From a virus: 21,597 bases of DNA. Position numbers and translations under genes: made by a program. Location of the stretch: positions 1 to 21,597 of the IMG/VR virus record IMGVR_UViG_3300035183_000129; one strand, given 5' to 3'. Below, in pieces: positions 1 through 7,172 of the stretch (position 1 is the stretch's first letter; every line of letters starts with the position of its first letter). Under the pieces are notes generated by a model, which was not told the DNA's origin, did no database searches, and saw only the letters and a list, made by a program, of their open reading frames with translations.

Positions 1-517
1 TGTTTTGCTGTAGTGCTAGGGGTGGGGTGGGGTAGAGAGCACCACTCGGAAAATCTCTCGATTTTTGAGAACCATTCTCGATCGATCAAAAAATATCTCT
101 CGAGATTTTCGAGAACCGATACTCTCAATCCCCATCAGGAAAATCTCTCTCGATCTCGATCGATGTAGTGTAGTGTTGCCAGAAGTATCTTTCAATGGTG
201 CTATCTCTCTCCATCTCGATCGGTAGTTCGATTGGCTGAAGGCTTCAGTAGCTTGATCTTTTTCGGTGTCGATCAATTTTTCGATCTCGATTTTCGAGTC
301 AATTTTTTGTTCAGATCAAAAAAGTTTCAGTCAGTAGAGAGGAAAGTTTGTGTTGTATCGGAAAAGAGTCAGAGAGGGAGATTGGGTCGGGTCGATTCTT
401 CCATTCACTTCTAGATCGATCAGATCATCGTCCCAGCGCTTCAAAGGCATCGTGTTTCTCTCAGATGGATTTTTGGGTAACGGTTCAAAAGAAAAAGGTT
501 GCAGCAAGCAATGAGGT
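1..517. other. Gene-free low-complexity region at left end
   Basis: I see no convincing gene here. The reading frames on both strands are short and low in complexity, with runs of Ser/Arg/Ile/Phe arising from the repeated TCTCGAT text. The stretch is AT-richer than the rest of the window. It starts with three GGGG tracts spaced by single T (19-32) and is dominated by variants of TCTCGAT, CGATCG and TTTTCGAG. Terminase and portal genes, which normally precede a head protease, are not present. It could be a contig end with assembly noise, a non-coding control or packaging region, or a decayed gene. The sequence alone does not decide. Confidence 0.6.
48..312. repeat. Degenerate TCTCGATC-type repeat cluster
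   Basis: Imperfect copies of an element of the form AAAATCTCTC-GAT followed by CTCGATCGAT begin near 48, 88, 138, 200 and 270. The first two copies also share GAGAACC followed within a few bases by CTC (67-80 and 110-126). Several pieces are self-complementary (CTCGAG, CGATCG), so the region can form short hairpins. I count 12 GATC sites between positions 79 and 430, about seven times the chance expectation for that length. GATC is also frequent in the flanking genes, so part of this is a genome-wide bias. No function can be assigned. Confidence 0.5.
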
Positions 518-532
518 GTGTTTGCTTTGGGT

Positions 533-2254
533 ATGGAACGGTTCGTCCGGACGACCAATCAGATCAAGACGGTCCAGATTCGAAAGGAAATGCTGGACGG
601 GAAAGAGCATTGGGTGGTGCCGATGGTGATGCTGGTCGAGGGGGTGCACAATGGGTCGTTAGGTCCCATTTACTATCCCGCCAGTGAATTGGCCAAAGTG
701 CCGGCAGTATGGAATCACAAACCGATCGTGGTCGAGCATCCGGTTTGGAATGGGGTGCCGGTGAGTGCGTGCGAACCGGTCATTTTGAACGCGAGGAAGG
801 TGGGGGTCATTCTCAATACGAAGTGGGAAGAGGGGAAGCTCAAGGCCGAAGCTTGGATTGATCCGATCAAGGCGAAACAAGTCGATCCTCGGATCATTGA
901 GGCGATCGCCAATCAGAAGGTGATGGAGTTGAGTACGGGGTTGTTCTTGGAAGAAGAACCGGTCAGTGGGACTTGGAACGGGGAGAACTACCAGTCGATC
1001 GCTCGGAATTTGCGTCCCGACCATTTGGCTTTGCTTCCGGATGGGGTCGGGGCATGTAGCGTAGCGGATGGAGCAGGATTTATCCGGAACGCGGCGGTGG
1101 TCGAGGTCAAGCTGAAGAAAGGGGAAGGGATTCGGAGTCGAGAAGAAGCCCAACAGTGGGGACGTCAGGTAGGATTCCATTGGGATCGACTCCAGGAAGA
1201 CGCTCGGGAGTTTCGCTTTCAACGGGAAGGATTCGCTTGGAACAGCCAGAACAAACGGCAGGAGGTTCAACTCAACGAGAGGTGTAGTGTTATGTTGGCG
1301 TCTTTGGAGACTTCATTGGGCCAGCGGTTCGATGCAGTGCAGAAGGCGATCCGCGAGAAGTACGGCGACAATGTTTGGTTGGTTGATTTGTTTGAAGATC
1401 GAGTCATCTACGGGGATGGCGATCGCCTCTTTCAGGTCAACTATACCATCAGTGAAGACGGGACAGTGACGTTGGAGGGTGAGACCGTCGAGGTCAAGAA
1501 AGAGGTGACGTATCGGGTGCTCGCCGTCATGAAGAAAGAGGCGGACGGCGAGCACCCGGCATCCCATTACCTCGTGGTGGAGGATCCTGAGAAGCCTTCG
1601 ACCTGGCACTTGCGCGTCAAAGATGCGGATGGGAATCTGGACCATCGCCTGATGGGCGCTGCCTGGGCTGCCTTGCACAAAGGGTTCCGCGGGAACAAAT
1701 ACGAGGGACCCCAGAAGCAGGAGGCCATTCGGAAACTGAAGGCGCTCTACAAGCAAGAAGGATTGGATCTGCCGAGTGAAAACTCGGAGGAAGAAAGGAA
1801 CAGCATGAAGGAAAAACTGATCGCAGAGATCCTCGCGGCGAACTCGGTATGGAAGGAGGAGGACCGTGAGAAATTGATGGCCCTGGAGGAGGGTGTGATC
1901 CAAAAGATCCGCAATTCTCTGGCTCCTTCCCAAGCACTGGAACCTCCCAAACCGCCGGCTTCGGTGGAGGAGTACATCGCCGCCGCTCCGGAAGGGATGC
2001 GGGAGGTCCTGGCCAACGGCTTCAAGGCTTACCAGGCCAAGAAGCAAGAAACCATCAAGACGATCCTGGCCAACAAGCGGAATCCTTTTACCGAGGAGGA
2101 GCTCAAGGCTAAGGATCTGAACGAATTGGAACGCCTGGCGCAGCTGGCGACTCCGGAACCGGCACCGGATTACCGGGGCCAAGCGCCGGTGAACCAATCG
2201 AAGAAGGAAGAGGAACCGCTCGTGGTGCCTCGACTGAGCTTCAAGAAGAACTAA
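533..2254 (+). CDS. DUF2213-type head maturation protease with C-terminal scaffold-like region
   Basis: This probably processes and scaffolds the procapsid. The first ~190 residues match the DUF2213 pattern I recall: MLVEGVHNGS, then WNHKPIVVEHP, CEPVILNARKVG, MELSTGLF, and RPDHLALLPDGVGACSVADG. The His of VEHP and the Ser of ELSTGLF are plausible catalytic residues of an HK97/herpesvirus-type prohead protease; this is inferred from the pattern. A middle block around residues 335-420 (STWHLRVKDADG to EGLDLP) resembles a DUF6582-like segment. The last ~150 residues are charged, helical and scaffold-like, ending in EEPLVVPRLSF. Its place just before the cement and capsid genes fits. A GTG at 518 is an alternative start, and an in-frame stop at 512 limits extension. 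Neither start has a good ribosome site, so the 5' end is uncertain. Confidence 0.8.
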   Translation: MERFVRTTNQIKTVQIRKEMLDGKEHWVVPMVMLVEGVHNGSLGPIYYPASELAKVPAVWNHKPIVVEHPVWNGVPVSACEPVILNARKVGVILNTKWEEGKLKAEAWIDPIKAKQVDPRIIEAIANQKVMELSTGLFLEEEPVSGTWNGENYQSIARNLRPDHLALLPDGVGACSVADGAGFIRNAAVVEVKLKKGEGIRSREEAQQWGRQVGFHWDRLQEDAREFRFQREGFAWNSQNKRQEVQLNERCSVMLASLETSLGQRFDAVQKAIREKYGDNVWLVDLFEDRVIYGDGDRLFQVNYTISEDGTVTLEGETVEVKKEVTYRVLAVMKKEADGEHPASHYLVVEDPEKPSTWHLRVKDADGNLDHRLMGAAWAALHKGFRGNKYEGPQKQEAIRKLKALYKQEGLDLPSENSEEERNSMKEKLIAEILAANSVWKEEDREKLMALEEGVIQKIRNSLAPSQALEPPKPPASVEEYIAAAPEGMREVLANGFKAYQAKKQETIKTILANKRNPFTEEELKAKDLNELERLAQLATPEPAPDYRGQAPVNQSKKEEEPLVVPRLSFKKN

Positions 2255-2270
2255 CTGAGGAGGAAATCCT

Positions 2271-2702
2271 ATGGCTGAGACGCCCAAACGCATTCATCTC
2301 ACTGGGAGTGGCCGGATTGAGGAGGGGACCGCAGGGGGTTCCATCACGCCGGGTCACTTGATTCAACTGAACTCTTCGGGGAACCTCGTCGTCCATGCGA
2401 CGGCCGGGGGTCCGGCGGAGAAAGCGTTCGCGCTGGAAGATGCTCTGCAAGGCAAAGAGATCGGAGACGCCTACAGTTCGGGAGATCAGGTCAGCTTCGT
2501 CTTGGCCGCTCCTGGAGACGTGGTGTACGCCTTTCTGGCTGCCGGGCAGAACGCAGCGATCGGTTCGTACCTCACCAGCAATGGCAACGGGGCGCTGAAG
2601 GTGGCTTCGGGCACGGATACGCGCCTGGCGGTAGCACTGGAGGCGCTGGACCTGACGGGCGTAGGGGCAACGACTTCGAGAATCCGGGTTCGGGTTCTGT
2701 AA
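2271..2702 (+). CDS. Capsid cement/decoration protein (DUF2190-like)
   Basis: A 143-residue beta-rich protein that likely binds the outside of the capsid lattice. It has the composition and motif order of small DUF2190-type cement proteins: an N-terminal GSGRIEEGTAGGSITPGHLIQ, a central KAFALEDALQGKEIGDAYSSGDQV, then VVYAFLAAGQNAAIGSYLTSNGNG and a C-terminal beta strand RIRVRVL. There are no membrane segments or cysteines. A strong ribosome site (GAGGAGGAAA) precedes the ATG. It lies between the protease and the major capsid protein, the usual place for cement proteins. Family naming is from memory of the motif pattern; a generic head protein is the alternative. Confidence 0.75.
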   Translation: MAETPKRIHLTGSGRIEEGTAGGSITPGHLIQLNSSGNLVVHATAGGPAEKAFALEDALQGKEIGDAYSSGDQVSFVLAAPGDVVYAFLAAGQNAAIGSYLTSNGNGALKVASGTDTRLAVALEALDLTGVGATTSRIRVRVL

Positions 2703-2720
2703 CAGAAAAGGAGGAGAACG

Positions 2721-3779
2721 ATGAGTGACTACATCTTGAACGGACAATCCTACGGGACGGTGGCGGCAGCCTTGATGGGCCACAACTTCGATCCCAGTGC
2801 CCTCCGGCCTTGGATCGGTACCGACGGGCGCCACTACTTGACCGCCAACCAAGAAGGGAAACCGGTGGCCGTTCCGGCGCCGGTGGCCAACGCCACGCTT
2901 CGGAAGGAAGAGTGGCAGTTGCTGGACACCGCGATTGTCGCGGCCGCCAAAGAACGCCTTCGCGTCGTGGCGGATCTGCGGGGCGCGGGTTTGGAATTCA
3001 ACATTCCGAACGGCCTCGGTAAGACGGTCCTCCAGACGGAGAACGTCGGCGACATCACCAACGCTCGGATCTCGATGGATCCGGCGGTGGCCGGGGAAGC
3101 TGATCGTCCGAAGTACGACATCGTCAACTTGCCGTTGCCGGTGATTCACAAGGACTTCTACTTCTCGGCCCGGCAGATCGCCACTTCGCGGAACCTGGGC
3201 GCTTCGCTCGACACTACGATGGCCGAGCTGGCAGCGCGTCGGGTGGCGGAGGAAGCGGAGAAACTCGCGTTGGGCACCGCCAGCTCGTTCACCTACGGGG
3301 GCGGGACCATCTACGGGTTCAAGAACTTCCCGAGCCGCATTACTCACACCATCACGGCCGCCACGGCCGGGGGCTGGACGCCGGCGACGCTGGTGAAAGA
3401 AGTCCTGGCCATGCGCCAGAAGTCCATCAACAAGTTCCACTACGGGCCGTGGGTGATCTACAACTCGCCCAAGTGGGATCAGTACCTGGACGACGACTAC
3501 AGCGCCGCCAAGGGAGATAACACACTGCGCCAGCGCCTTCAGGCGATCAGCGGGATTCAGGACGTCCGGACGGCGGACTTCCTGGGTGACACTTGGGACC
3601 TGTTCCTGGTCCAGATGACTTCCGATGTCGTCCGGATGGTGGTCGGCATGGATGTCACTACCGTCCAATGGGAGACGATGGGCGGAATGCAGGTCCACTT
3701 CAAGGTCATGGCGATTCTGGTGCCCCAGCTTCGCGCCGACGCGAACGGGAATACCGGTATCGTTCACGGATCTGTCTGA
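2721..3779 (+). CDS. Major capsid protein (HK97 fold, encapsulin-like family)
   Basis: This 352-residue protein should form the capsid shell. The central segment, from VNLPLPVIHKDFYFSARQ through ASLDTTMAELAARRVAEEAEKLALG, is the pattern shared by encapsulin/linocin-like major capsid proteins. It is followed by a loop giving YGFKNFPSR. The C-terminal half holds WVIYNSPKWDQYLDDDY, IQDVRTADFLGDTWDLFLVQM and VQWETMGGMQVHFKVMAILVPQL, typical of the P-domain and A-domain strands of this family. It has one of the best ribosome sites in the window (AAGGAGGAGAACG) and follows the cement protein by 18 bases. A strong hairpin follows downstream. Both fit a highly expressed late protein. Confidence 0.88.
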   Translation: MSDYILNGQSYGTVAAALMGHNFDPSALRPWIGTDGRHYLTANQEGKPVAVPAPVANATLRKEEWQLLDTAIVAAAKERLRVVADLRGAGLEFNIPNGLGKTVLQTENVGDITNARISMDPAVAGEADRPKYDIVNLPLPVIHKDFYFSARQIATSRNLGASLDTTMAELAARRVAEEAEKLALGTASSFTYGGGTIYGFKNFPSRITHTITAATAGGWTPATLVKEVLAMRQKSINKFHYGPWVIYNSPKWDQYLDDDYSAAKGDNTLRQRLQAISGIQDVRTADFLGDTWDLFLVQMTSDVVRMVVGMDVTTVQWETMGGMQVHFKVMAILVPQLRADANGNTGIVHGSV

Positions 3780-3859
3780 TCGTAAGGTGAACGGCGCGGG
3801 TCCTCTGGGAGGTCTGGGAATAGGCCTAGACCATAAAAGAGGCACCTGAACGATCAGCG

Positions 3860-3893
3860 GGGGAGGGTCCTGCCGGGGGGTAGGACCCTCCCC
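3860..3893 (+). terminator. Perfect 12-bp GC-rich hairpin after the capsid gene
   Basis: GGGGAGGGTCCT (3860-3871) is exactly complementary to AGGACCCTCCCC (3882-3893) around a 10-base G-rich loop. No T-run follows, so it is not a canonical intrinsic terminator. It may be a partial terminator, an RNA-stability element protecting the 3' end of the capsid message, or a processing site. It sits in the longest intergenic gap between two structural genes (3780-3909), where expression would be expected to drop after the capsid gene. A weaker pair, GGTCT with AGACC, lies just upstream around 3813-3834. Confidence 0.6.
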
Positions 3894-3909
3894 TCAACGA
3901 AACCAAACC

Positions 3910-4203
3910 ATGAATCGCAGACTCAAAGTCAAGATCGGATCTCACTACGACGAGAGTGGGAAGGAATGGGTGGCCGGTCAGGTCTTTGAAGGACCGGCTC
4001 GGCTGCTGGAGGTGTTCCCAGAGAAGTTCGAGGATCTGGGAGAAGCCGGTGCCAAGAAGACCCAAGAGCCGGTCTTGGTTCAGAACGAACCTGAATCACC
4101 GCCGGAGTCGCAGGAGGAACCAGCTGCTGAAGCCAAGCCACCCAAGAAACCGGGTCGCAAACCGGCGATTCCTCTCAATGAGGATGACTGGGATAAACCG
4201 TGA
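3910..4203 (+). CDS. Small acidic/proline-rich protein of the head-neck region, function unknown
   Basis: A 97-residue protein I do not recognise. Residues 1-50 look folded (KVKIGSHYDESGKEWVAGQVFEGPARLLEVFPEKFEDL). The rest is low-complexity Pro/Glu/Lys (PESPPESQEEPAAEAKPP, then KKPGRKPAIP) and is probably disordered. Short proteins with this shape often sit between the capsid gene and the first head-tail connector of siphophages, so a minor head role is an inference from position. It begins a new translational block after the hairpin. Its stop overlaps the GTG start of the connector gene (GTGA), which supports both being real. Confidence 0.7.
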   Translation: MNRRLKVKIGSHYDESGKEWVAGQVFEGPARLLEVFPEKFEDLGEAGAKKTQEPVLVQNEPESPPESQEEPAAEAKPPKKPGRKPAIPLNEDDWDKP

Positions 4204-4598
4204 TCCGAACCAACGCTGCACTGGTTGCTGAGATCATTGAGGTTGATCCTAAGATCAACCTCGATCCGTTCATTCTATCCGCTTCGGTGTTGGTGGACGA
4301 AATCGAGCAGAACTCGAGTTCGACCCTGACACCGGAGCGGTTGGAATTGATTGAAAGGTGGCTGGCGGCTCACTTCTACGCCATGCGCGACCCGCGGGCG
4401 GAGACTGAGAGAGCCGGATCAGTGGGCGTGACCTATCAATCGAAAGTCGATCTCAATCTGTCGCTTTCCCACTATGGGCAGATGGCCATCGTCTTGGATA
4501 CCACGGGAACGTTGCGCCTTCTTTCTGAGGCTGGGAAGGTGCGTCGAGGGGCTTTCTGGTTAGGCCGAGAAGAAGATCGAGGCGATGTCGACCGCTAA
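4200..4598 (+). CDS. Head-tail connector (adaptor) protein
   Basis: A 132-residue, largely helical protein expected to attach under the portal as the first connector ring. The sequence shows the usual adaptor layout: an N-terminal helix with VAEIIEVDPKINLDPFILSA, then TPERLELIERWLAAHFYAMRDPRAE, then ERAGSVGVTYQSKVDLNLSLSHYGQMA, the beta hairpin plus helix typical of gp6/Ad1-like proteins. The start is GTG overlapping the upstream stop. The 3' end overlaps the next gene by 14 bases. Position between capsid and closure genes supports the role. The exact family was not searched. Confidence 0.75.
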   Translation: MIRTNAALVAEIIEVDPKINLDPFILSASVLVDEIEQNSSSTLTPERLELIERWLAAHFYAMRDPRAETERAGSVGVTYQSKVDLNLSLSHYGQMAIVLDTTGTLRLLSEAGKVRRGAFWLGREEDRGDVDR

Positions 4599-5265
4599 CT
4601 TCTGGGACCCAACTGGCATCTGGAAGGACCAAGATGCTATTCTGATCGGAGGGGGACCTTCTTTGAGAGGGTTCCCTTTCGAGCGACTCAAAGGTCGAAA
4701 TGTTATCGGCATCAACGACGCCTTCCGGCTCGGACCCGAGATCGTCAAGTTCAATTTCTTTGGGGACGCTGGATGGTGGATTCGGATTCGAGACGAGGCG
4801 ACTGCTTCTCCGATACCTTTCGTGACAAACTCACCGACGCTGTTCGATTGGAAAGTCCCCAACTTGTACAAGATGGACCGGCTCTTGAACGGCATCGGAG
4901 AGGGTCCGGTGTTGGGCTGGAATCACAACTCCGGCGCAGCTTCCATCAATCTCGCTTACACGATGGGAGCGTCTCGAATCTTCCTATTGGGGTTCGACCT
5001 CACCAACCAGAACTACCGTTCTCACTGGCACGACTTCAATGAGAACACGATCCCGCAAGAGTCTTTTGACCGCTTTCGGATCGGGTTTGGAACAGTAGCT
5101 GAAGGACTGGAAGGGAAGGTGAAGATCTTCAACGTTACTGACGGATCTTCAATGCTGTTCGTCTTCCCGCGGATAGATTTCGACACTTTCTGGGCGATAC
5201 TCGATGGGCATTATCACCAAGATGCGGAAGCAGAAGGCGGTCTGGTGGAAGAGGCTTTCACTTGA
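4585..5265 (+). CDS. DUF115/MptE-like putative nucleotide-binding enzyme in the neck module
   Basis: A 226-residue protein that resembles the DUF115 / 6-hydroxymethylpterin pyrophosphokinase MptE-like and glycosyltransferase-related group found scattered in phage genomes. Visible features are an N-terminal AILIGGGPSLRGFPFERLKG (glycine-rich GGGPSL at residues 22-27), then RNVIGINDAF, FNFFGDAGWW, and a middle NSGAASINLAYTMGASRIFLLGFDL, which looks like a second Rossmann-type strand-helix. Its substrate is unknown. It overlaps the connector gene by 14 bases and the closure gene by 62, so it is fully built into the operon although it is not an expected structural protein. Virion or host-surface modification is possible but speculative. 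Confidence 0.65.
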   Translation: MSTANFWDPTGIWKDQDAILIGGGPSLRGFPFERLKGRNVIGINDAFRLGPEIVKFNFFGDAGWWIRIRDEATASPIPFVTNSPTLFDWKVPNLYKMDRLLNGIGEGPVLGWNHNSGAASINLAYTMGASRIFLLGFDLTNQNYRSHWHDFNENTIPQESFDRFRIGFGTVAEGLEGKVKIFNVTDGSSMLFVFPRIDFDTFWAILDGHYHQDAEAEGGLVEEAFT

Positions 5266-5545
5266 TCGCTACGGCCGTCCGACGTTTGCCCTTCCGGTAG
5301 AAGTGGACTGCCGGTGGGAAGAAGATGCCCGTGAATTTCTTTCTCCTAAGGGAGAGAAGCTGGTCTCTCGGGCGGTGGTTTACGTCGATCGTCCGATGAC
5401 TGTGGGCGACCGCCTCCGGTTAGGGGAGTTAGAATCGACCATTCCGAATAACCCGCTTGCGCTGAGTGACACCTTTGAGATCCGGCAGTTCACCCAACTA
5501 CCGAATCTGAAGGTGACAGAAACCCTCTACACCGCCTATCTGTGA
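5204..5545 (+). CDS. Head closure protein (second connector ring)
   Basis: A 113-residue beta-rich protein whose N-terminus GIITKMRKQKAVWW, followed by GRPTFALPVEVDCRWEEDAREF, is the pattern I recall for phage head-closure/stopper proteins. Later AVVYVDRPMTVGDRLRLGEL and a C-terminal LKVTETLYTAYL fit the same fold. The chosen ATG lies 62 bases inside the preceding gene; I keep it because residues before MRKQK appear conserved in the family. A start at 5222 would shorten the overlap to 44 bases. The stop overlaps the next GTG start. Confidence 0.72.
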   Translation: MGIITKMRKQKAVWWKRLSLDRYGRPTFALPVEVDCRWEEDAREFLSPKGEKLVSRAVVYVDRPMTVGDRLRLGELESTIPNNPLALSDTFEIRQFTQLPNLKVTETLYTAYL

Positions 5546-5964
5546 TTGTCGTCCACCAGATTCAAGGGGTGAAGGAAATCGTCTTCAACCTGGGGAGACA
5601 GGTTGAAGGGAACGAGCAGAAGCTGACTCGTGCTCTGAAGAAGGCAGGTCTGTTCATTCAGCGTGAGAGCCAGAAGCGGGTCCCGGTCGAGTTTGGTGTC
5701 CTCAAGGCATCTGCCTTCACCCGCGCCATCCGTTCAGGGAACCGGACTGACGTGGTCGTCGGCTATACGGCTCCCTATGCGCTGTGGGTGCATGAGAAGA
5801 TACTGATGAAGCTGAAAGGGCAGCTTCGTCGTCCTTCGCCTCCTCACAAGGGCCGATACTGGGACCCTCAAGGGAAAGCGGAGGCGCGCTTCCTGGAGAA
5901 CGTGGTGAACCAGAAGCAACAGGACATCATGCAGATCATCACCACTGAGATGAAGAATCCGTGA
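5542..5964 (+). CDS. HK97 gp10-like neck/tail-completion protein
   Basis: A 140-residue protein with the gp10-like layout: an N-terminal helix (EGNEQKLTRALKKAGLFIQRESQKRVPVEFGVLKASA), a central NRTDVVVGYTAPYALWVHE, and a C-terminal helix with RFLENVVNQKQQDIM. The YA.WVHE segment and the preceding VPV..G.L..S are typical of this family, which joins the finished head to the tail. The start is GTG within GTGA, overlapping the closure gene, and its end overlaps the tail-terminator start in the same way. Confidence 0.82.
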   Translation: MIVVHQIQGVKEIVFNLGRQVEGNEQKLTRALKKAGLFIQRESQKRVPVEFGVLKASAFTRAIRSGNRTDVVVGYTAPYALWVHEKILMKLKGQLRRPSPPHKGRYWDPQGKAEARFLENVVNQKQQDIMQIITTEMKNP

Positions 5965-6380
5965 GCTCTCCTGCCGAAATCATCTATCAGCTCCTCGGAG
6001 ACTTGGGGCTCATTGAGTCGGCTTGGCCGGCCTATATCAGCTTCATGCCGGACAGCCCGGACCAAGTCATCGCCATCTACGATGATGATGGAAAGCAGGA
6101 CGGGAGGATCATGTTCAGCGGGGAGCAGATTGAGCATCCCGGAGTGACTATCCTGGTGAGAGGCCAACTCTACCCTGACACTTTCGCCAAAGCTGAGGCG
6201 ATCGCCAAAGCGCTCGATGGTGTTCGCAATGTTCTGGTTGCTCCATCCTCGTCTGATCAGTATGTTGTGACCAACGTTTCGAGGACGAGCACTGTGATCG
6301 CACTTGGAATCGAAGAAGAAGACCGGAGCCGAAGGCACCTGTTCCGGTTGAGCATGGTGCTGACGCTTCGAAAGACCTGA
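5961..6380 (+). CDS. Tail terminator protein
   Basis: A 139-residue protein expected to cap the tail tube and mediate joining to the neck. It begins AEIIYQLLGDLGLI, then YISFMPDSPDQVIAIYDDDGKQDGRIMFSGEQIEHPGVTILVRG, and ends in RHLFRLSMVLTLR. This is the common terminator/minor-capsid pattern: a helix, a VI.IYD.DG strand, then PGV.I.VRG. Its position immediately before the tail tube gene supports the call. The GTG start overlaps the upstream stop. Confidence 0.78.
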   Translation: MSSPAEIIYQLLGDLGLIESAWPAYISFMPDSPDQVIAIYDDDGKQDGRIMFSGEQIEHPGVTILVRGQLYPDTFAKAEAIAKALDGVRNVLVAPSSSDQYVVTNVSRTSTVIALGIEEEDRSRRHLFRLSMVLTLRKT

Positions 6381-6395
6381 TGAAGGAGGACAAAC

Positions 6396-6833
6396 ATGCC
6401 TAGCAGCGTTCGAATGGATGATGGGTTCGCGACGTTGATCACGTTGGCGAACATTCCCACGGTCAAAATCTACGAGAAGGAGGTCACGCCTCCGGGTTGG
6501 TCGGGTGGTGATGCCATCGATACCACTACGATGCGCAACACTACCTGGCGCACGGGAGCGCCGCGGAAGCTGAAGTCGTTGACTCAGGTGACTGCGGTGG
6601 TGGCTTTTGCTACCGAAGCGCTCTCTAGCATTCAGGCTCAGCTGAATGTCAACCAGCAGATCACCGTCACGTTCCCGGACAACTCGACTCTCCAGTTCTA
6701 CGGATACCTGGCTGAGTTCACGCCGGGTCGGTTCACGGAAGGAGAACAGCCGACGGCAACGATTACGATTCGCCCGACGCTGGTCAATAATTCGGGCGTC
6801 GAGACGGCGCCTGTCTTCACTCCGGCGAGCTAA
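6396..6833 (+). CDS. Major tail tube protein
   Basis: A 145-residue beta-rich protein that should polymerise into the tail tube. It contains IYEKEVTPPGWSGGDAIDTTTMRN, RTGAPRKLKSLTQVTAVVAF, then VNQQITVTFPDNSTLQFYGYLAEFTPGRFTEGEQPTATITIRPT. The E-V-TPPG...ID.TTM.N segment and the FPD.S.L.F.GYL..F strand pair are typical of siphophage tube proteins. It has a strong ribosome site (AAGGAGGA) and its own short 5' gap, as expected for an abundant protein. The G/GT chaperone pair directly follows, as it does after most tail tube genes. Confidence 0.85.
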   Translation: MPSSVRMDDGFATLITLANIPTVKIYEKEVTPPGWSGGDAIDTTTMRNTTWRTGAPRKLKSLTQVTAVVAFATEALSSIQAQLNVNQQITVTFPDNSTLQFYGYLAEFTPGRFTEGEQPTATITIRPTLVNNSGVETAPVFTPAS

Positions 6834-6836
6834 CCC

Positions 6837-7172
6837 ATGAAACTGAGTCTCTCGTTCCGACAAGAGCAGGTCACCATCGAGCAGGACGGGAAAGAGGTTC
6901 CGTACACCGTCCGCGAAATGACGGCTGCCGACCGGGACCGTTATCTGGACCACCTCACCAAGCGGATGGAGGTTGGGCCAGATGGTCGGCTGACGCAGAT
7001 GAAGGACGTTGTTGGGCTGCAATCCGAACTCTTGGGATTTTGTCTGCACCGAGATGGCCAGCGCGTCCCGGTGGAGGAGATTCAGCAATGGCCTGCCTCA
7101 GTGGTCCAAGCACTGTTCGACATCGCCCAGGACCTGAATCGGCTCAACGCTTCCCCTCCAAAAAACGCCTAG
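6837..7172 (+). CDS. Tail assembly chaperone G (zero-frame product)
   Basis: A 111-residue protein corresponding to lambda gpG. It reads VTIEQDGKEVPYTVREMTAADRDRYLDHLTKRM and ends SPPKNA just after a run of six A residues. It lies between the tube and tape measure genes, where the G/G-T pair is almost always found. The protein should coat the tape measure protein during tail assembly. Most ribosomes should stop at the TAG at 7170-7172; a minority would shift at 7160-7166 to make the longer form. The ATG follows the tube stop by three bases. Confidence 0.82.
   Translation: MKLSLSFRQEQVTIEQDGKEVPYTVREMTAADRDRYLDHLTKRMEVGPDGRLTQMKDVVGLQSELLGFCLHRDGQRVPVEEIQQWPASVVQALFDIAQDLNRLNASPPKNA

Noticed and set aside
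19-32. G-quadruplex from GGGG tracts at the left end
   Set aside because: Only three GGGG tracts are present within loop distance, so a standard four-tract intramolecular quadruplex is not formed by this stretch alone.
13-430. CRISPR array
   Set aside because: The repeats are degenerate, of unequal length and spacing, and overlap each other. There are no uniform repeats with unique spacers.
1313-2293. 326-codon - strand frame opposite the protease gene
   Set aside because: It is a shadow of the DUF2213 coding frame, rich in Leu/Arg/Phe with no motif and no ribosome site.
2241-3845. 534-codon open frame on the - strand across the cement and capsid genes
   Set aside because: It is antisense to two well-supported structural genes, has an Arg/Val/His-rich composition typical of a GC-biased shadow frame, and no recognisable domain.
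3625-3849. Frame running through the capsid 3' end into the intergenic hairpin region
   Set aside because: It overlaps the capsid coding frame out of phase, is Ser/Arg-rich, and has no ribosome site. The tail after 3780 is coincidental.
5868-7088. 406-codon - strand frame over the neck and tail tube genes
   Set aside because: It spans four convincing + strand genes and has no family signal.
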